Shown one piece after another: positions 45,245 through 55,419 of a stretch of 64,000 bases of DNA. A program made the translations under genes and the position numbers. Source of the stretch: Methyloprofundus sp. (GTDB lineage Bacteria; Pseudomonadota; Gammaproteobacteria; Methylococcales; Methylomonadaceae); NCBI GenBank assembly GCA_016592635.1, contig AP023240.1, positions 2,025,630 to 2,089,629 on the forward strand, read 5' to 3'. Under the pieces are notes generated by a model. That model worked only from the letters and a program-made list of their open reading frames with translations. It had not been told where the DNA came from and did not search any database. The number at the start of each line of letters is the position of its first letter. Position 1 is the first letter of the stretch.

Positions 45245-46784
45245 ACAAACTCAACAAACCTTTACTAGCAACTGCACGACCTTGAGTAATCTCTTCAGTA
45301 ATATCATTTACTTCCAACTCCCCAGCTTCTTGACCTAATGAACGGTTATCATTATTTTGTTTACGATCCTGCAAAGCATCCTGCATTGCCTGACGGGCAT
45401 TACCCTGGTCTTGCCCTTGCTGTGAGACATTAGCTTCTGCTAAAGTGACTTGCTGAGCGCCCAACATATCTTTTAATTTTGGCATGGCCGCTTCAATCGC
45501 TTCACGTACACCTGCATTGTGCGCATTAAACAAGATACTCGCCTGCTGGTCTTTATCAACATTAATCTGAATAGAAATAGGCCCTAAATGCTGTGGGTTC
45601 AGCCTAAGTTCAGCTGATGGAATCGCTTTATTGTGCATCCAAATAATGCGCTCATTTAATTCCTGCTTCCATTCTGGGTGGTTGAAAGCTTTAGTCATCG
45701 CTGGCAACTCTTGTTTTGGTATTGCATTTTCAACTTGGCGACTTAAAGTACTCAAGTCTGCTGTAGAGAATTTCTGCCCAACTTGCTCACCCAGTAGCTG
45801 GGTTGCAGCAGTCGGTAAATCAGTAGATTTTGCAGATATTTTATCGACTACAGTATCCATTAGATTACTACTGGTATTCAATAAATTGTCACGCATTATA
45901 TTGCTTGGGCCCGTTTTAGGGTCTAATCCTTCATTTATTTCAGCATCAGCAAGTGCTATTTGTGCAGCAGAAACCTTTTCTTGACTCACTGCTCCCTGCC
46001 TTAACATTTGTGGTAACACAGAGGCAACATTTTCAGAGACTAATTTAATATCAGCTACATTACTATTTATTTGAGGGGGAGTCATAAAATTAGCAACCGC
46101 TAATAACTCCTCATCAATAGTATCTTCCAAGCTATTAACGACAGGCTGTAAATCTAACTGAGTAGTAGCGCCTTTGACAACAGAAGTGTTAGTGAAACCC
46201 TCTGCAGATAAATTAATAGCTAATGCTGAATCAGTACTGGAAGTATCAACTGACTGCTCTGGCATGGGAAATTCAAGAGCTTCTGTTACTTCTTGTAAAA
46301 TATTTCCCTCTACAGGGGGAATATCCACCTGCTCACCTAACAACTCAATAACGGGGATGGGGCTTGCACTTACATCAACTTCAGCCATAGTATCAGCTAA
46401 ATTTTGCAAAACGGTATTTGCTTGCGCATCAACTGAACCTAGGCCACCTAATATATCTTGCAATGCAGCCATGGTCTCATCAAGATTAATATCTTGCATC
46501 TGCCTATTTTTTTGAATGCTAGGCAATGATTCACCAAGTAATGCGGCAACATTCTGCCTATCTTGCTCACCTAATAAACCTACAATTTTCTCTAATGCCG
46601 AGCCTTGCTCTTGTGCAACACTTCCTTCAACAACAAGAGCATGCTCTTGTTCATGCATCTGCGTCGCAAAAGAAGCTAAAAAATCAGCACCTGAGTCGCC
46701 TTGTCCAGTACTATTAACAATAAGTCCCTCAGTTTCATTACCTGCCGCAATGGCTGACACACCATTTAAAATACTAGCATTCAT
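45237..46784 (-). CDS. fliK: Flagellar hook-length control protein FliK
   Basis: 515 residues. The C-terminal Flg_hook domain is clear (about 375-470): WKQELNERIIWMHNKAIPSAELRLNPQHLGPISIQINVDKDQQ, then MLGAQQVTLAEANVSQQGQDQ. The long N-terminal part is low in motifs, rich in Gln, Asn, Ala and Val, as expected for a molecular ruler. It controls hook length and switches export substrate class. Last gene of the fliE-K run; 63 bases after fliJ. Confidence 0.93.
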   Translation of the reverse strand: MNASILNGVSAIAAGNETEGLIVNSTGQGDSGADFLASFATQMHEQEHALVVEGSVAQEQGSALEKIVGLLGEQDRQNVAALLGESLPSIQKNRQMQDINLDETMAALQDILGGLGSVDAQANTVLQNLADTMAEVDVSASPIPVIELLGEQVDIPPVEGNILQEVTEALEFPMPEQSVDTSSTDSALAINLSAEGFTNTSVVKGATTQLDLQPVVNSLEDTIDEELLAVANFMTPPQINSNVADIKLVSENVASVLPQMLRQGAVSQEKVSAAQIALADAEINEGLDPKTGPSNIMRDNLLNTSSNLMDTVVDKISAKSTDLPTAATQLLGEQVGQKFSTADLSTLSRQVENAIPKQELPAMTKAFNHPEWKQELNERIIWMHNKAIPSAELRLNPQHLGPISIQINVDKDQQASILFNAHNAGVREAIEAAMPKLKDMLGAQQVTLAEANVSQQGQDQGNARQAMQDALQDRKQNNDNRSLGQEAGELEVNDITEEITQGRAVASKGLLSLYA

Positions 46785-46847
46785 GTCCTGCTCCTCTTGT
46801 TAGCAAAATATTCAACATCAACCTTTAATGTGCTCTTATAGTAATAA

Positions 46848-47300
46848 CTAAGCACTATTTATGCCATTATTAACCGAACTACGACCTGCCCGCTCATCTT
46901 GCTCTAACTGTTCTTTCTTTTCTACTTCTTTTAATTCACTCGTTCGCGCACTATTTTGCACCTTTTGCATATTTTTCGTAGTCATATGCGCTAATTCCCA
47001 ATTTTTTCTTAAACTTGTAATTTCCTGCTCAATATTGACTAATAATTGCTCCTCACTGACAACTGCCTTATCCATTTTTTCCATAAAAGCACGAAACTCC
47101 ATCAACCTGACTACCGAGACACCCTTTTTAAGGGTTTGTTCATTTTTCTGTAAATAATCCTGCCGATAATCCTTTAAATTTTTTAACTGTAATTCTTTTT
47201 GTTGTTTGTTGTTTTGCGCCACACCCAAAGCATCTAAATATTTTTTTTCTTGATCGGCTTTTAAATCAACAATAACTTGTAAACGCTGTGATCTTTTCAT
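46848..47300 (-). CDS. fliJ: Flagellar export chaperone FliJ
   Basis: 150 residues, almost wholly helical coiled coil with many Lys, Gln and Glu, beginning MKRSQRLQVIVDLKADQEKKYLDAL, the common FliJ start. It is a general chaperone and stalk in the flagellar ATPase complex. Adjoins fliI directly (47300/47301). Confidence 0.9.
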   Translation of the reverse strand: MKRSQRLQVIVDLKADQEKKYLDALGVAQNNKQQKELQLKNLKDYRQDYLQKNEQTLKKGVSVVRLMEFRAFMEKMDKAVVSEEQLLVNIEQEITSLRKNWELAHMTTKNMQKVQNSARTSELKEVEKKEQLEQDERAGRSSVNNGINSA

Positions 47301-48665
47301 CTATTTTTGTGTTGCTAATAAAATATCTAACTCACTTAAACTGCGACTTAAATCAACTGCTTCGAACATACTTTGCTGTAAATACTCAAGAATAGCAGCA
47401 TTCTTAGCGATGGCCTCATCAATACGTGGATCGGAACCCAGTTGATAAGCCCCCACACTGATTAAATCTTTATTTTGTTGATACAGAGAATACAAGCGGC
47501 GCAACTCACGGGCTTGATGCATATGCTGCTCGTCAACCACATCCGGCATCACTCGACTAATAGAAGCCTCTATATCAATAGCAGGAAAATGTCCTGCTTC
47601 TGCCAAACTTCTTGCTAACACAATATGACCATCCAAAACCCCACGTGCGGAGTCAGCAACAGGGTCATTATTATCATCACCTTCTGTTAAAACGGTATAA
47701 AACGCAGTAATCGAGCCACCACCTTCATCAGCATTTCCTGCGCGCTCAACCAAACTGGGCAATTTAGCAAAAACAGAAGGTGGGTAACCTTTAGTCGCAG
47801 GCGGCTCATCAATGGCCAAAGCAATTTCACGATGAGCCTGTGCAAAGCGTGTTAAGGAATCCATTAATAGCAATACATCCAACCCTTGGTCACGAAAAAA
47901 TTCCGCAATACTGGTTGCCAACATCGCACCATGCACGCGCATTAGTGGCGGATCATCAGCAGGCGTTGCCACAACCACAGCTCGCGCCATTCCTTCTTCA
48001 CCTAAAATCTTTAAGACGAATTCATTAACCTCTCGCCCCCGTTCACCGATTAGACCAACGACTACAACATCAGCACTAGTAAACTTGGTCATCATACCCA
48101 ACAATACACTTTTACCAACCCCAGTACCAGCAAACAAACCCATACGTTGCCCACGCCCAACACTGAGTATCGAATTGATCGCTCTGATACCTACATCCAA
48201 AGTATCCCGAATTGGCTTACGCGTTAGCGGGTTGATCGCTGCACCAGACAAAGAGTATTTTGCCTCCGTTTTTAGAGGCCCTTTATCATCTAAGGGCTTA
48301 CCTGCGCCATCCAAAACGCGACCGAGCAAGCCAAAGCCCACTTTAGCCAAACTATTACTGCCTAATGGAATAACGCGGCAACCTGGTTCTAAGCCATAAG
48401 GGTTACCAGAAGGCATTAAAAAAATACGGTCACCTGCAAACCCGACCACCTCAGCTTCAATAAACTTACCTGTTTTGCTTTCTACTTTACACCTGGAGCC
48501 AATCGCTGCTCGACAGCCTACCGCCTCTAAGGTCAAGCCAACCATACGCGAAAGTTGCCCTTCTACCACCAATTCAGGCACAACCTCAGCGCGCTGCAAA
48601 TAAGGTGCAAGCTGTGCTAACCATTTATTGTTGCGGTTTGCATTCGGAATAGTGGAAGCACTCAT
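47301..48665 (-). CDS. fliI: Flagellum-specific ATP synthase FliI
   Basis: 454 residues, F1-beta-like ATPase of the export apparatus. Walker A GLFAGTGVGKS (176-186), the catalytic Glu in GERGREVNEF, Walker B DVLLLMDSLTRFA and DEPPATKGYPPSVFAKLP. ATGA overlap with fliH. Confidence 0.98.
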   Translation of the reverse strand: MSASTIPNANRNNKWLAQLAPYLQRAEVVPELVVEGQLSRMVGLTLEAVGCRAAIGSRCKVESKTGKFIEAEVVGFAGDRIFLMPSGNPYGLEPGCRVIPLGSNSLAKVGFGLLGRVLDGAGKPLDDKGPLKTEAKYSLSGAAINPLTRKPIRDTLDVGIRAINSILSVGRGQRMGLFAGTGVGKSVLLGMMTKFTSADVVVVGLIGERGREVNEFVLKILGEEGMARAVVVATPADDPPLMRVHGAMLATSIAEFFRDQGLDVLLLMDSLTRFAQAHREIALAIDEPPATKGYPPSVFAKLPSLVERAGNADEGGGSITAFYTVLTEGDDNNDPVADSARGVLDGHIVLARSLAEAGHFPAIDIEASISRVMPDVVDEQHMHQARELRRLYSLYQQNKDLISVGAYQLGSDPRIDEAIAKNAAILEYLQQSMFEAVDLSRSLSELDILLATQK

Positions 48666-49399
48666 TCCAGCTCTCCCTGCCGCTCATCGCCTAAAATAGC
48701 CGCAATAATAGTCGCCAGTTTATTTTCCACAGTTGCATCAATATTAGAAGTATCAGTAGTCACCAAGCAACCACCTCGCGTTAGCAATGGATCTTCATTA
48801 ACCGCCCAGGCAGGTGCGTCTTCATCCAAAGACATTGCTTCTCGAACCATGGCCGCATCATCAGGATGCAAAGATAATGTTATTTTTTGTCTGGCAACCG
48901 GCAACGCTTTGACTGCTTCCTTGACTACCGCAACAATTTGTCCCGAATCAATTTTTAATTCTCGACGCACAATTTGTTTAGCAATCATGACGGCCAATTG
49001 CACTAAAGACTCTTCAACTCGCCCATCCAATTGCTCTAATGGGGCACTCAAAGATTCCAAAATGGCAATAAAGCGCACGACTTGTTCTTGTAACAAATGC
49101 TTATTCTCGGCGTAGCCTTGCTCTAAGCCTTCCGCTTTACCTTCTTTACTGCCTAACTCTTTGCCTTCTGCAAAACCAGCGCTATAGCCTGCCTCCTTAC
49201 CTTTAGCAAAAGCTTCTTGGTAAGCCTGATTTTGCATGGCTTCGATTTCATCGACAGTCAAAATGGGTGAAGATGTATCTTCTAATGTTATATCCTCTGA
49301 CTTAGCCCCAGAAACATCAGGTGCATCCCATAAACTAAGCGCATCCAACTCATCATCAGAAAAAAAACGACCTTTAGACGAGCTCATCACCACCGCCAC
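48662..49399 (-). CDS. fliH: Flagellar assembly protein FliH
   Basis: 245 residues. The central segment has glycine-repeat helices with GxxxG spacing (KGKEAGYSAGFAEGKELGSKEG), a hallmark of FliH, followed by LVQLAVMIAKQIVRRELK and the GGCLVTTDTSNIDATVENKL C-terminus. FliH inhibits and anchors FliI. Its start codon (49399, or the internal Met four codons later) lies inside the end of fliG, overlap up to 26 bases. Confidence 0.95.
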   Translation of the reverse strand: MAVVMSSSKGRFFSDDELDALSLWDAPDVSGAKSEDITLEDTSSPILTVDEIEAMQNQAYQEAFAKGKEAGYSAGFAEGKELGSKEGKAEGLEQGYAENKHLLQEQVVRFIAILESLSAPLEQLDGRVEESLVQLAVMIAKQIVRRELKIDSGQIVAVVKEAVKALPVARQKITLSLHPDDAAMVREAMSLDEDAPAWAVNEDPLLTRGGCLVTTDTSNIDATVENKLATIIAAILGDERQGELE

Positions 49400-50381
49400 T
49401 ACCTAAAGCAATTTCGCCTGAATCAGCTAATTTTCTAGCAATACTTAAAATATCTTTTTGGGACTGCTCTACTTCGCTTAATTTGGTTGGAGGAGCCGCT
49501 TCCAAATCATCACGTAACATTTCAGCGGCACGTTTCGACATATTACCAAAAATTTTCTCTTTTAAGCCATCTTCGACACCGCGTAATGCCAATAACAGTT
49601 GATCCGTAGAAATTTCCCGCATTAAAGTTTGAATGCCGCGATCATCGACCTCAATTAAATCAGCAAATACAAACATTTTATCTTGAATTTTTTGACTCAA
49701 TTCCGCATTATTTTCACCCACCTCTTCCATCATCACTTCACTAATGGCACCATCAATAAAGTTCAAGATATTCGCGGCAGTATCAATACCACCAATAGCA
49801 GATGCTTGGGTATTATCACCACCGGTTAGTTGTTTTTCCATAATTTCATCTAACTCACGTAAAGCCGCAGGCTGCACCCCTTCAAGAGTCGCAATTCGCA
49901 TAAGTAAATCAGATCGCATATTTTCTGGTAATAAACTCAATACTTCTGCTGATTGGTCAGGGTCTAATAAAGATAAAATAATAGCCACAATCTGCGGGTG
50001 TTCCAAACGCACCAAATCAGCAATTGCACGGGCATCCATCCATTTTAACTGGTCAATCCCTTTACTATCACGGCCCAATAAAATACGATCGATAACCGAC
50101 CCTGCTTTATCAGCACCCAAAGCATTCGTCAGCATATCTCTGATATAGGCATCCGAATCCACACCCAAAGCTGTTTGACTTTTTATGGTGACAATAAACT
50201 CTTCCAGCACTTCATCAACCATCTCATTAGTAATATTTGCCAAACCAGCCATGGTTGTCCCGATTAGGTGTACTTCTTTAGGCCCCATGTTTTTTAAAAC
50301 ACTGGCTGCCCTATCTTGACCGAGAGTAAGAAGTAACAATGATGCTTTTTGCGATTGATCTAATTCAGTTTCTTCAGGCAT
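49374..50381 (-). CDS. fliG: Flagellar motor switch protein FliG
   Basis: 335 residues: N-terminal FliF-binding part (QKASLLLLTLGQDRAASVLKNM), the EHPQ motif inside LVRLEHPQIVAIILSLLDPDQSAEVLSLLPE, and C-terminal torque helix DRGIQTLMREISTDQLLLALRG with the conserved charged residues. Overlaps fliF by 8 bases. Confidence 0.98.
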   Translation of the reverse strand: MPEETELDQSQKASLLLLTLGQDRAASVLKNMGPKEVHLIGTTMAGLANITNEMVDEVLEEFIVTIKSQTALGVDSDAYIRDMLTNALGADKAGSVIDRILLGRDSKGIDQLKWMDARAIADLVRLEHPQIVAIILSLLDPDQSAEVLSLLPENMRSDLLMRIATLEGVQPAALRELDEIMEKQLTGGDNTQASAIGGIDTAANILNFIDGAISEVMMEEVGENNAELSQKIQDKMFVFADLIEVDDRGIQTLMREISTDQLLLALRGVEDGLKEKIFGNMSKRAAEMLRDDLEAAPPTKLSEVEQSQKDILSIARKLADSGEIALGSGGGDELV

Positions 50382-52152
50382 CAGGTGTTACCCATGTTTT
50401 AATGATTTGTGCGACTAATTTAGGATCTTCATCGACCAGTTTTTTCACATATTCCAAACGTTTTTCATAATTCTGTGGTGCTTCTAACAACAATAAGTCC
50501 TCAGCTCCAGAAGTCAACTCATAGCCTTCCTCGTCAGGTTGTACTGGAATAGCATTACCCTCCTCATCATAGCGTACCGCAACTGGTACACCATTTTCAT
50601 CCAAAATAGTTTCGATCTCTTGCCCTGGCTCTTCTTCCTCTTCCTTCGCAACCAAACCACGCATGGTAGGACGTAATACACCGAATAAGATAAACAAAAC
50701 CACTAAAGCAGCCGCTAATTGCTTCATCAAGTCAATAAACCAAGCTTGTTCCCATAAAGGCTCTGCTGGTAACGCTTCCAAAGCATCAGGTGCTCGAAAA
50801 GCCGCATTAGTCAAAACCACTTCATCACCACGGCGCATATCATAACCAATAGCGCGCTTTACCAATTCAGTCAGACGATTAATATCCTCAGTAGAAAAAG
50901 GCAAGCTAGTGGCCGAACCATCAGCAGCAAGAATCTGCTTATTATCAATTACAACCGCCACAGAAAGCCGTCGTACTGCTCCGGAAGCCAAACGTGTATG
51001 AGTAATGGTTTTATCTAATTCATAATTCCGTGTTGATGTTTTACTGGAAGAAGTCGGTACTGGAGATGCTGATTTAGTTGTATTAGCTGCTATCGCATCT
51101 GGAGCATTTACCCCTGCTGCCAACTCTGGAGCAACACCAGCAGGAGGGGGCTGATTAGACAAAGCGCCAGGAACGCCTTGAATTGGCGATAAAGTACTTA
51201 AGTCTTCAGTGGTATGCACACTTCTGACCGAATCGACATCAGGACGAAAAGATTCCTGAGTTTGTTCCGTGACAGTAAAATCAACATCAGCTGAGATTTG
51301 CACACGCATGCCTTCAGACCCGACAACCGGCATTAAAATATTTTCAATGCGCGCCATCAAATGATCTTCAATATCTTGTTTATATTTGAACTGTTTAGTA
51401 CTTAAGGCTAAATCAGAATTCACATCTTTAGAATTCAACAAACGGCCTTTTTGATCCACTACGGTGACTTCTGTAGACTCCATCATCGGGACACTAGAAG
51501 CAACCAAATGTACAATGGCCTCAACTTGACCTTTCTCTAAAGTTCTACCACGATATAAATTGAGAATCACCGAGGCACTCGGCTTTTTTTGTTTACGGAC
51601 AAAGACAGATTGTTTGGGTAGTGCAAGAATGACTCTAGCCGATTTTACTGACTGAATAGTCATCACAGTACGCGCTATTTCACCTTCCAAAGCTCGTTGA
51701 AAACGCATCTTTTCAACATTTTTACTGGTCGCAAAACTACTTTCTTTATCTAATAACTCATAACCTAAACTATCACTATGTGGCAAGCCTTCCACGGCTA
51801 ATTTTAATTTAATAGCACGCGCTTTACCTGCAGTAACCATAATTGCGCCAGTATGTTCATCTACTTTATAGTCAACATCTAACTGCTCTAATGCCGCTAA
51901 AATTTCCGAGGCATCTTGTTCACCTAAGCTTGGGAATAATAAATCATATGAAGGTGCTTGTGACCACAAAACGACTGCAACCCCAATAGCTACACTAAAT
52001 GCCACCCCCAGCATCAAGCCAACTTGTTTGGCTATCGTTAATTCGGCAATACCCTGAACCGCAGGATGCAATACCTTTTCTTCAGCAACTAATTCAGTAT
52101 CCTCCTCCGTTTCAGTGCTGGCTAAATTATTAGTAGACTCTTGCTCACTCAT
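50374..52152 (-). CDS. fliF: Flagellar MS-ring protein FliF
   Basis: 592 residues: N-terminal transmembrane helix (about 45-65), the ring-building motif domains (LLFPSLGEQDASEILAALEQLDVDYKV and SARVILALPKQSVFVRKQKKPSASVIL), a proline/serine-rich low-complexity stretch (about 330-375), a second transmembrane helix (about 478-497), and a C-terminal FliG-binding tail (EKRLEYVKKLVDEDPKLVAQIIKTWV). Lies 18 bases downstream of fliE. Confidence 0.97.
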   Translation of the reverse strand: MSEQESTNNLASTETEEDTELVAEEKVLHPAVQGIAELTIAKQVGLMLGVAFSVAIGVAVVLWSQAPSYDLLFPSLGEQDASEILAALEQLDVDYKVDEHTGAIMVTAGKARAIKLKLAVEGLPHSDSLGYELLDKESSFATSKNVEKMRFQRALEGEIARTVMTIQSVKSARVILALPKQSVFVRKQKKPSASVILNLYRGRTLEKGQVEAIVHLVASSVPMMESTEVTVVDQKGRLLNSKDVNSDLALSTKQFKYKQDIEDHLMARIENILMPVVGSEGMRVQISADVDFTVTEQTQESFRPDVDSVRSVHTTEDLSTLSPIQGVPGALSNQPPPAGVAPELAAGVNAPDAIAANTTKSASPVPTSSSKTSTRNYELDKTITHTRLASGAVRRLSVAVVIDNKQILAADGSATSLPFSTEDINRLTELVKRAIGYDMRRGDEVVLTNAAFRAPDALEALPAEPLWEQAWFIDLMKQLAAALVVLFILFGVLRPTMRGLVAKEEEEEPGQEIETILDENGVPVAVRYDEEGNAIPVQPDEEGYELTSGAEDLLLLEAPQNYEKRLEYVKKLVDEDPKLVAQIIKTWVTPDA

Positions 52153-52170
52153 ATTCTTTTATAGAGCCAA

Positions 52171-52482
52171 TTACATTGGCATATTCATGACTTCTTTATA
52201 GGCATCAGTTAGTTTATTACGCACTTGCACCATTGCCTGAAAAGAAACACTCGCTTTCTGCAAAGACACCATTACTTCTGCCAAGCCAGCATCAGACTCA
52301 CCCGTTTCAAAATCAGATGCCATTTTTTTGGCGACATGCTGGGTTTCATTTACATTATCAATTGATTGTTTTAATAACGCAGCAAAATCACTATCATTAT
52401 CTACTTCGGCCGGCTTATTAGTAGCCTCCGTAGACATGGTGCGCATTTGCGCCAAAACCTGATTAACATTCATTTCACTCAT
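52171..52482 (-). CDS. fliE: Flagellar hook-basal body complex protein FliE
   Basis: 103 residues ending in the family signature SLQKASVSFQAMVQVRNKLTDAYKEVMNMPM, with DFAALLKQSIDNVNETQ earlier. FliE joins the MS ring to the rod. First gene of the fliE-F-G-H-I-J-K run. A sigma-54 type promoter lies about 60 bases upstream (52540-52556). Confidence 0.96.
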   Translation of the reverse strand: MSEMNVNQVLAQMRTMSTEATNKPAEVDNDSDFAALLKQSIDNVNETQHVAKKMASDFETGESDAGLAEVMVSLQKASVSFQAMVQVRNKLTDAYKEVMNMPM

Positions 52483-52539
52483 TACATTACCCTGCTTTGC
52501 TGTATTGATATAGCAAACTTAATTTATATACAAAATAAC

Positions 52540-52556
52540 AAGCATTTTTTAAGCCA
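52540..52556 (-). promoter_or_regulatory. Predicted sigma-54 promoter of the fliE operon
   Basis: On the minus strand TTGGCTTAAAAAATGCTT has GG and GC exactly 10 bases apart (GG at 52555-52554, GC at 52543-52542), the -24/-12 layout of RpoN promoters. It lies 58 bases before fliE and directly behind the gene for the sigma-54 activator FlrC. Transcription would start near 52530. Confidence 0.6.
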
Positions 52557-52576
52557 AATATTATTTGACTGCTATT

Positions 52577-53968
52577 TTAACATGGAATACAGACACCATC
52601 GTCTTTCATTCTGGCTATTTTATAGCGTAAGGTGCGCGGACTAATACCTAATTTTTCCGCCGTCATTTTTCGGCTTCCTTGCAAAGCATCTAAAGTACTT
52701 AAGATAATTTTATCTTCGGCAGAGCGCAACCCACAATCTAAACTTTCTGATTCTGAATCAGTCACTTCAAGATTTCTAGACTCATTAGTAACAGCTAAAA
52801 CAACAGTACTATCAGATACTACTTCAGCAAAAGCAGCCTCTTGCACCACTTCTTCAAAAATTAAATCTTGCTCAGTAATTTGCCCCCCTGATTGTAAAAT
52901 CAAAGCCCGTTGCACCACATTCTCTAATTCACGCACATTGCCAGGCCAATGGTAAGCCTGAAGGCTTTTAGCCGCCTTAGCACTAAAAGACGGCAATTTA
53001 TTACCCGTGGAAGCATGGCGCTGCAATAGGTCATTTGCCAACGGCAAAATATCATCCACACGTTCCGCTAATGCAGGAATACTTAAAGGAAAAACATTTA
53101 GTCGATAATATAAATCTTCGCGAAATAAACCCTCTTGAACATAAGTTTTCAACTGGCGATTGGTGGTCGCCAAAATTCTGACGTTTAATTTAATTTTGCG
53201 CTGACTCCCCAAGCGCTCTACTTCTTTTTCCTGAATAACACGTAATAATTTAGCCTGCAAACCCAAATCCATTTCCGATATTTCATCCAGCAATAAAGTG
53301 CCCCCCTCAGCTTGTTCAAATTTACCAGGCATCGCTTGAGTAGCGCCAGTAAATGCGCCTTTTTCATAACCAAATAACATCGACTCCATCATGGTTTCCG
53401 GAATCGCAGCACAATTAATGGCTACAAAGGAGCCTTGATGATGCAAGGAATGCTGATGTACATATTGCGCCAACACTTCCTTACCTGTGCCGCTAGCACC
53501 TTGTATTAAAACGGTAACATCGGTTTGGGCGACTTTAGCCGCTAATTGGTATAAGCGTTGCATGGCACCATCAGCCACCACACGATCATTCGCCGCAATA
53601 GGGTTTTGCTGCACCAATGTAGCTACTTTATCAACCAATGCACTCGCATCAAATGGCTTAATCAAATAATCAGAAGCTCCTGCCTGAATGGCCTCTACTG
53701 CCTTGGGCACCGAGCCATAAGCAGTCATTAATAAAATAGGCGTATTTGTGTATTGACTCTGCATATTATCCAGTAATTGCAACCCATTCATCACCGGCAT
53801 TTGCACATCACTGACGACTAATTTAAAGGTATTTTTGGATAATTTCAGTAAAGCCTCAGTGCCATTACATGCAGTCACTACTTGATAGCCTTCAATTTCC
53901 AAAGTATCACATAAAGCCTCACAAAGTGCGACATCATCCTCAACCACTAATACATCATACTGTTTCAT
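52577..53968 (-). CDS. flrC: Sigma-54 dependent flagellar response regulator FlrC (FleR)
   Basis: 463 residues: receiver domain with phospho-acceptor Asp54 (VVSDVQMP), AAA+ domain with Walker A GASGTGKE (157-164), the sigma-54 contact loop GAFTGA (204-209) and Walker B GGTLLLDEISEM, and a C-terminal Fis-type helix-turn-helix (TAEKLGISPRTLRYKIARMK). It activates class III flagellar genes after phosphorylation by FlrB. Overlaps flrB by 4 bases and lies 94 bases upstream of fliE, in the order flrB-flrC-fliE typical of Vibrio and Pseudomonas. Confidence 0.96.
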   Translation of the reverse strand: MKQYDVLVVEDDVALCEALCDTLEIEGYQVVTACNGTEALLKLSKNTFKLVVSDVQMPVMNGLQLLDNMQSQYTNTPILLMTAYGSVPKAVEAIQAGASDYLIKPFDASALVDKVATLVQQNPIAANDRVVADGAMQRLYQLAAKVAQTDVTVLIQGASGTGKEVLAQYVHQHSLHHQGSFVAINCAAIPETMMESMLFGYEKGAFTGATQAMPGKFEQAEGGTLLLDEISEMDLGLQAKLLRVIQEKEVERLGSQRKIKLNVRILATTNRQLKTYVQEGLFREDLYYRLNVFPLSIPALAERVDDILPLANDLLQRHASTGNKLPSFSAKAAKSLQAYHWPGNVRELENVVQRALILQSGGQITEQDLIFEEVVQEAAFAEVVSDSTVVLAVTNESRNLEVTDSESESLDCGLRSAEDKIILSTLDALQGSRKMTAEKLGISPRTLRYKIARMKDDGVCIPC

Positions 53969-55161
53969 GCGCTTGCTCCCATTGAAAGGCTAGGCTCAAA
54001 AACCGAGCTAATACACGGTAATATTATTTTAAATTCTGTGCCACTCCCTAACTGCGAATAACACTGCACACTGCCACCATGCGCTTTGACAACACTATCA
54101 ACAACAGCCAAACCCAAACCAGTACCATTAACACGTGTGGTAAAAAATGGCTCAAAAATTCTTTGTAAATGCACAGCTTCAATACCAGACCCTGAATCTT
54201 TAATACTTAGCATAATAGCTTGCTTATTATGGCGCACAACCTTAAGGTAAAGCAGCCCTTTTCCTTGCATGGCTTCAACGGAATTGCTCAATAAATTCAT
54301 GATGATTCCCTGCAATGCATGCTCATTACCGTGCATTGCATCAACAGTACATTGATTATCAATTGTTAACTGTACTTGGCCTTCAATTACCGAATCTGCC
54401 AAAGCGCGCTCTACTTTTGCCAATAGGCTTTGCAATGAAAATCCAGCCATAGCCAAACGCCCTTCTTTAGCAAACACCAACATATCATTTACCTGCCGTT
54501 CTAAATAATGCAAACGCTCCAAAATTTTCTTAGAAAATTTATCACGCTTATCCATCGCAACGGCAGGGTTAGATAATTGTGAAGCATATAAGATAGCCGT
54601 TGATAAGGGTGTTCTCACTTGGTGAGCCATACTCGCCACCATTTCCCCCATCGCAGACAAATGCTTTTGCTGATTCAAGGTCTCTTGCAAAGTATTCATT
54701 TCACTGACATCACTCAAAACAACCACCTGTTCCTGGGTATCAGGCAAGGCACTACGTGCAACAGTAACCCGCAAACCATTTAATAATTGTCGTTCCAAAG
54801 GATTATCCAGCACAGCAATTAAACTACGTGCCGCTATCTCACCCCAAAGCTGGCCAATTAAGGGCTCCCCTAAAAAGTTAATCGCTTGGGTATTGCAATC
54901 AAGCACTCGGCTTTGTGCATCCAGAATAATAATGGCCGCTGGTAAAGCAGCCAATATTTGTTGCAAGCGCACTGCCAATTTTTCATTTTCCAGCAATGTT
55001 TTTACACGCTCACTACGCGCTGCAGCTAATTCCTGGTGTAATTTCTCTACCTGCTCCTCCAAACCCTGATAAGAATTACTTAGATTTTGTGAGAGCTGAT
55101 TAAAAAGACGAAAGGCATCTGTCAATTGCTCTGCTTTCTGTGGCGAAGTAAAAGTTGTCAT
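53965..55161 (-). CDS. flrB: Flagellar sensor histidine kinase FlrB (FleS)
   Basis: 398 residues, without membrane helices: N-terminal coiled coil (about 25-65), a PAS domain (about 66-150), HisKA with phospho-His180 (MGEMVASMAHQVRTPLST) and a HATPase domain with IIMNLLSNSVEAM, IKDSGSGIEAVH, TTRVNGTGLGLAVV. Cytoplasmic kinase that phosphorylates FlrC. An AGGACGG ribosome site stands just before the ATG. Confidence 0.95.
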   Translation of the reverse strand: MTTFTSPQKAEQLTDAFRLFNQLSQNLSNSYQGLEEQVEKLHQELAAARSERVKTLLENEKLAVRLQQILAALPAAIIILDAQSRVLDCNTQAINFLGEPLIGQLWGEIAARSLIAVLDNPLERQLLNGLRVTVARSALPDTQEQVVVLSDVSEMNTLQETLNQQKHLSAMGEMVASMAHQVRTPLSTAILYASQLSNPAVAMDKRDKFSKKILERLHYLERQVNDMLVFAKEGRLAMAGFSLQSLLAKVERALADSVIEGQVQLTIDNQCTVDAMHGNEHALQGIIMNLLSNSVEAMQGKGLLYLKVVRHNKQAIMLSIKDSGSGIEAVHLQRIFEPFFTTRVNGTGLGLAVVDSVVKAHGGSVQCYSQLGSGTEFKIILPCISSVFEPSLSMGASA

Positions 55162-55195
55162 AAAACCGTCCTATTTGCTTGCTTTACACAAGATA

Positions 55196-55214
55196 AAGCA
55201 AATAACAGGCCAGT
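55196..55214 (-). promoter_or_regulatory. Predicted sigma-54 promoter of flrBC
   Basis: On the minus strand ACTGGCCTGTTATTTGCTTT carries TGGC and TTGC, with GG (55211-55210) and GC (55199-55198) 10 bases apart. This is a close match to the TGGCAC-N5-TTGC consensus. It lies 37 bases before the flrB ATG. In Vibrio, flrBC is a class II, sigma-54-dependent operon driven by FlrA, which fits. Confidence 0.7.
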
Positions 55215-55419
55215 TTTATTTTAAATTTACCGATTAGCCTTCCTAGACAAGTAGCAATGAAATAAATAAGCATACTTACTGTATCTGATAACCTTTATTC
55301 CTAACCTCCCACTTCTCAAATTTCACCAGCAAAGAAACACTATCAATAATCAGGTATCATATACCCCATAACTTTAACTCTATTTTACACCACCTTAGGC
55401 TCAATCATTATTCCTGTTC

